DNA from: Bacteroidales bacterium
Lineage (GTDB): Bacteria > Bacteroidota > Bacteroidia > Bacteroidales > WCHB1-69
DNA length: 6,995 nt
Direction of reading: 5' to 3'
NCBI GenBank assembly: GCA_031266895.1
Contig: JAISAD010000177.1
Span: 1 to 6,995 of the forward strand
How positions within the stretch are numbered: the stretch's first letter is position 1; every line of letters begins with the position of its first letter. Positions 6,921 to 6,995 of this stretch are shown here, piece after piece. The position numbers and the translations under genes are program-made. A model generated the notes under the pieces. It was not told where the DNA came from, ran no database searches, and saw only the letters and a list, made by a program, of their open reading frames with translations.

Positions 6921-6924
6921 TTTC
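6900..6924. repeat. Inverted repeat overlapping the uvrA promoter, possible operator
   Basis: GAAATTT (6900-6906) and AAATTTC (6918-6924) are exact reverse complements separated by 11 nt, centred in the -33/-7 spacer and covering the predicted -33 element. TGAAATTT also occurs as a direct repeat at 6876-6883 and 6899-6906, either side of the -7 element. A repressor could bind here, for example in damage-dependent control. The arms are AT-rich and no known operator is recognised, so chance remains possible. Confidence 0.3.
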
Positions 6925-6959
6925 TTCCAAAATTCCTCTTTTTTTAGAGATTTGAATGA

Positions 6960-6977
6960 TAAAACAAGCCTGTTTTA
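6960..6977. repeat. Short perfect hairpin TAAAACA-AGCC-TGTTTTA upstream of uvrA
   Basis: Seven perfectly paired bases flank a 4-nt loop. The stem has one G-C pair, so it is weak as RNA. It ends in TTTT on either strand, so it could be a weak terminator for a neighbouring gene outside the window, or a protein-binding palindrome about 60 nt upstream of the predicted uvrA -7 element. No gene is visible in 6864-6995. Confidence 0.3.
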
Positions 6978-6995
6978 GCTCGAATTTATCCCTGT

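Overview
The window most likely comes from a member of the Bacteroidota (Bacteroidetes). Four things point there. The 5' gene fragment resembles the C-terminus of the DUF2723/GT117 membrane proteins common in that phylum. Two promoter-like sites match the Bacteroidetes -7 element TAnnTTTG. The secreted hydrolase has a signal peptide that leaves an N-terminal Gln after the predicted cut. The UvrA sequence has features I associate with Bacteroidetes orthologues (LSGGESQRINLATSLG; LFIF.DEPTTGLHFHD). Start codons lack clear Shine-Dalgarno sequences, which also fits. A genus cannot be assigned from sequence alone.

Layout: (1) 2-781 (+), the 3' part of a DUF2723/GT117-like gene whose start lies outside the window. 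(2) 782-1031, an intergenic region with a good intrinsic terminator hairpin followed by an AT-rich stretch holding a candidate promoter and a 5'-UTR inverted repeat. (3) 1032-3990 (+), a tight three-gene set (gaps of 3 nt and 1 nt) that encodes only cell-wall enzymes: an exported glucosaminidase with LysM repeats, a membrane-anchored M23 metallopeptidase with a complete active site, and a second membrane-anchored M23 protein with the zinc ligands but Arg where the catalytic His of the Y-x-H motif is expected. (4) 3991-4040, a short convergent gap. (5) 4041-6863 (-), full-length uvrA, the damage-recognition ATPase of nucleotide excision repair. (6) 6864-6995, the uvrA promoter region, with a perfect -7 element and several short inverted and direct repeats.

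The three wall genes look like one transcription unit that would cut both the glycan strand (glucosaminidase) and the peptide cross-links (M23) of peptidoglycan. The second M23 protein may be a pseudo-enzyme or regulator rather than a peptidase. This is the most interesting point in the window. UvrA is a housekeeping gene with no evident functional link to the operon. I saw no rRNA, tRNA, CRISPR array, insertion sequence or phage gene, and no clear sign of horizontal transfer.
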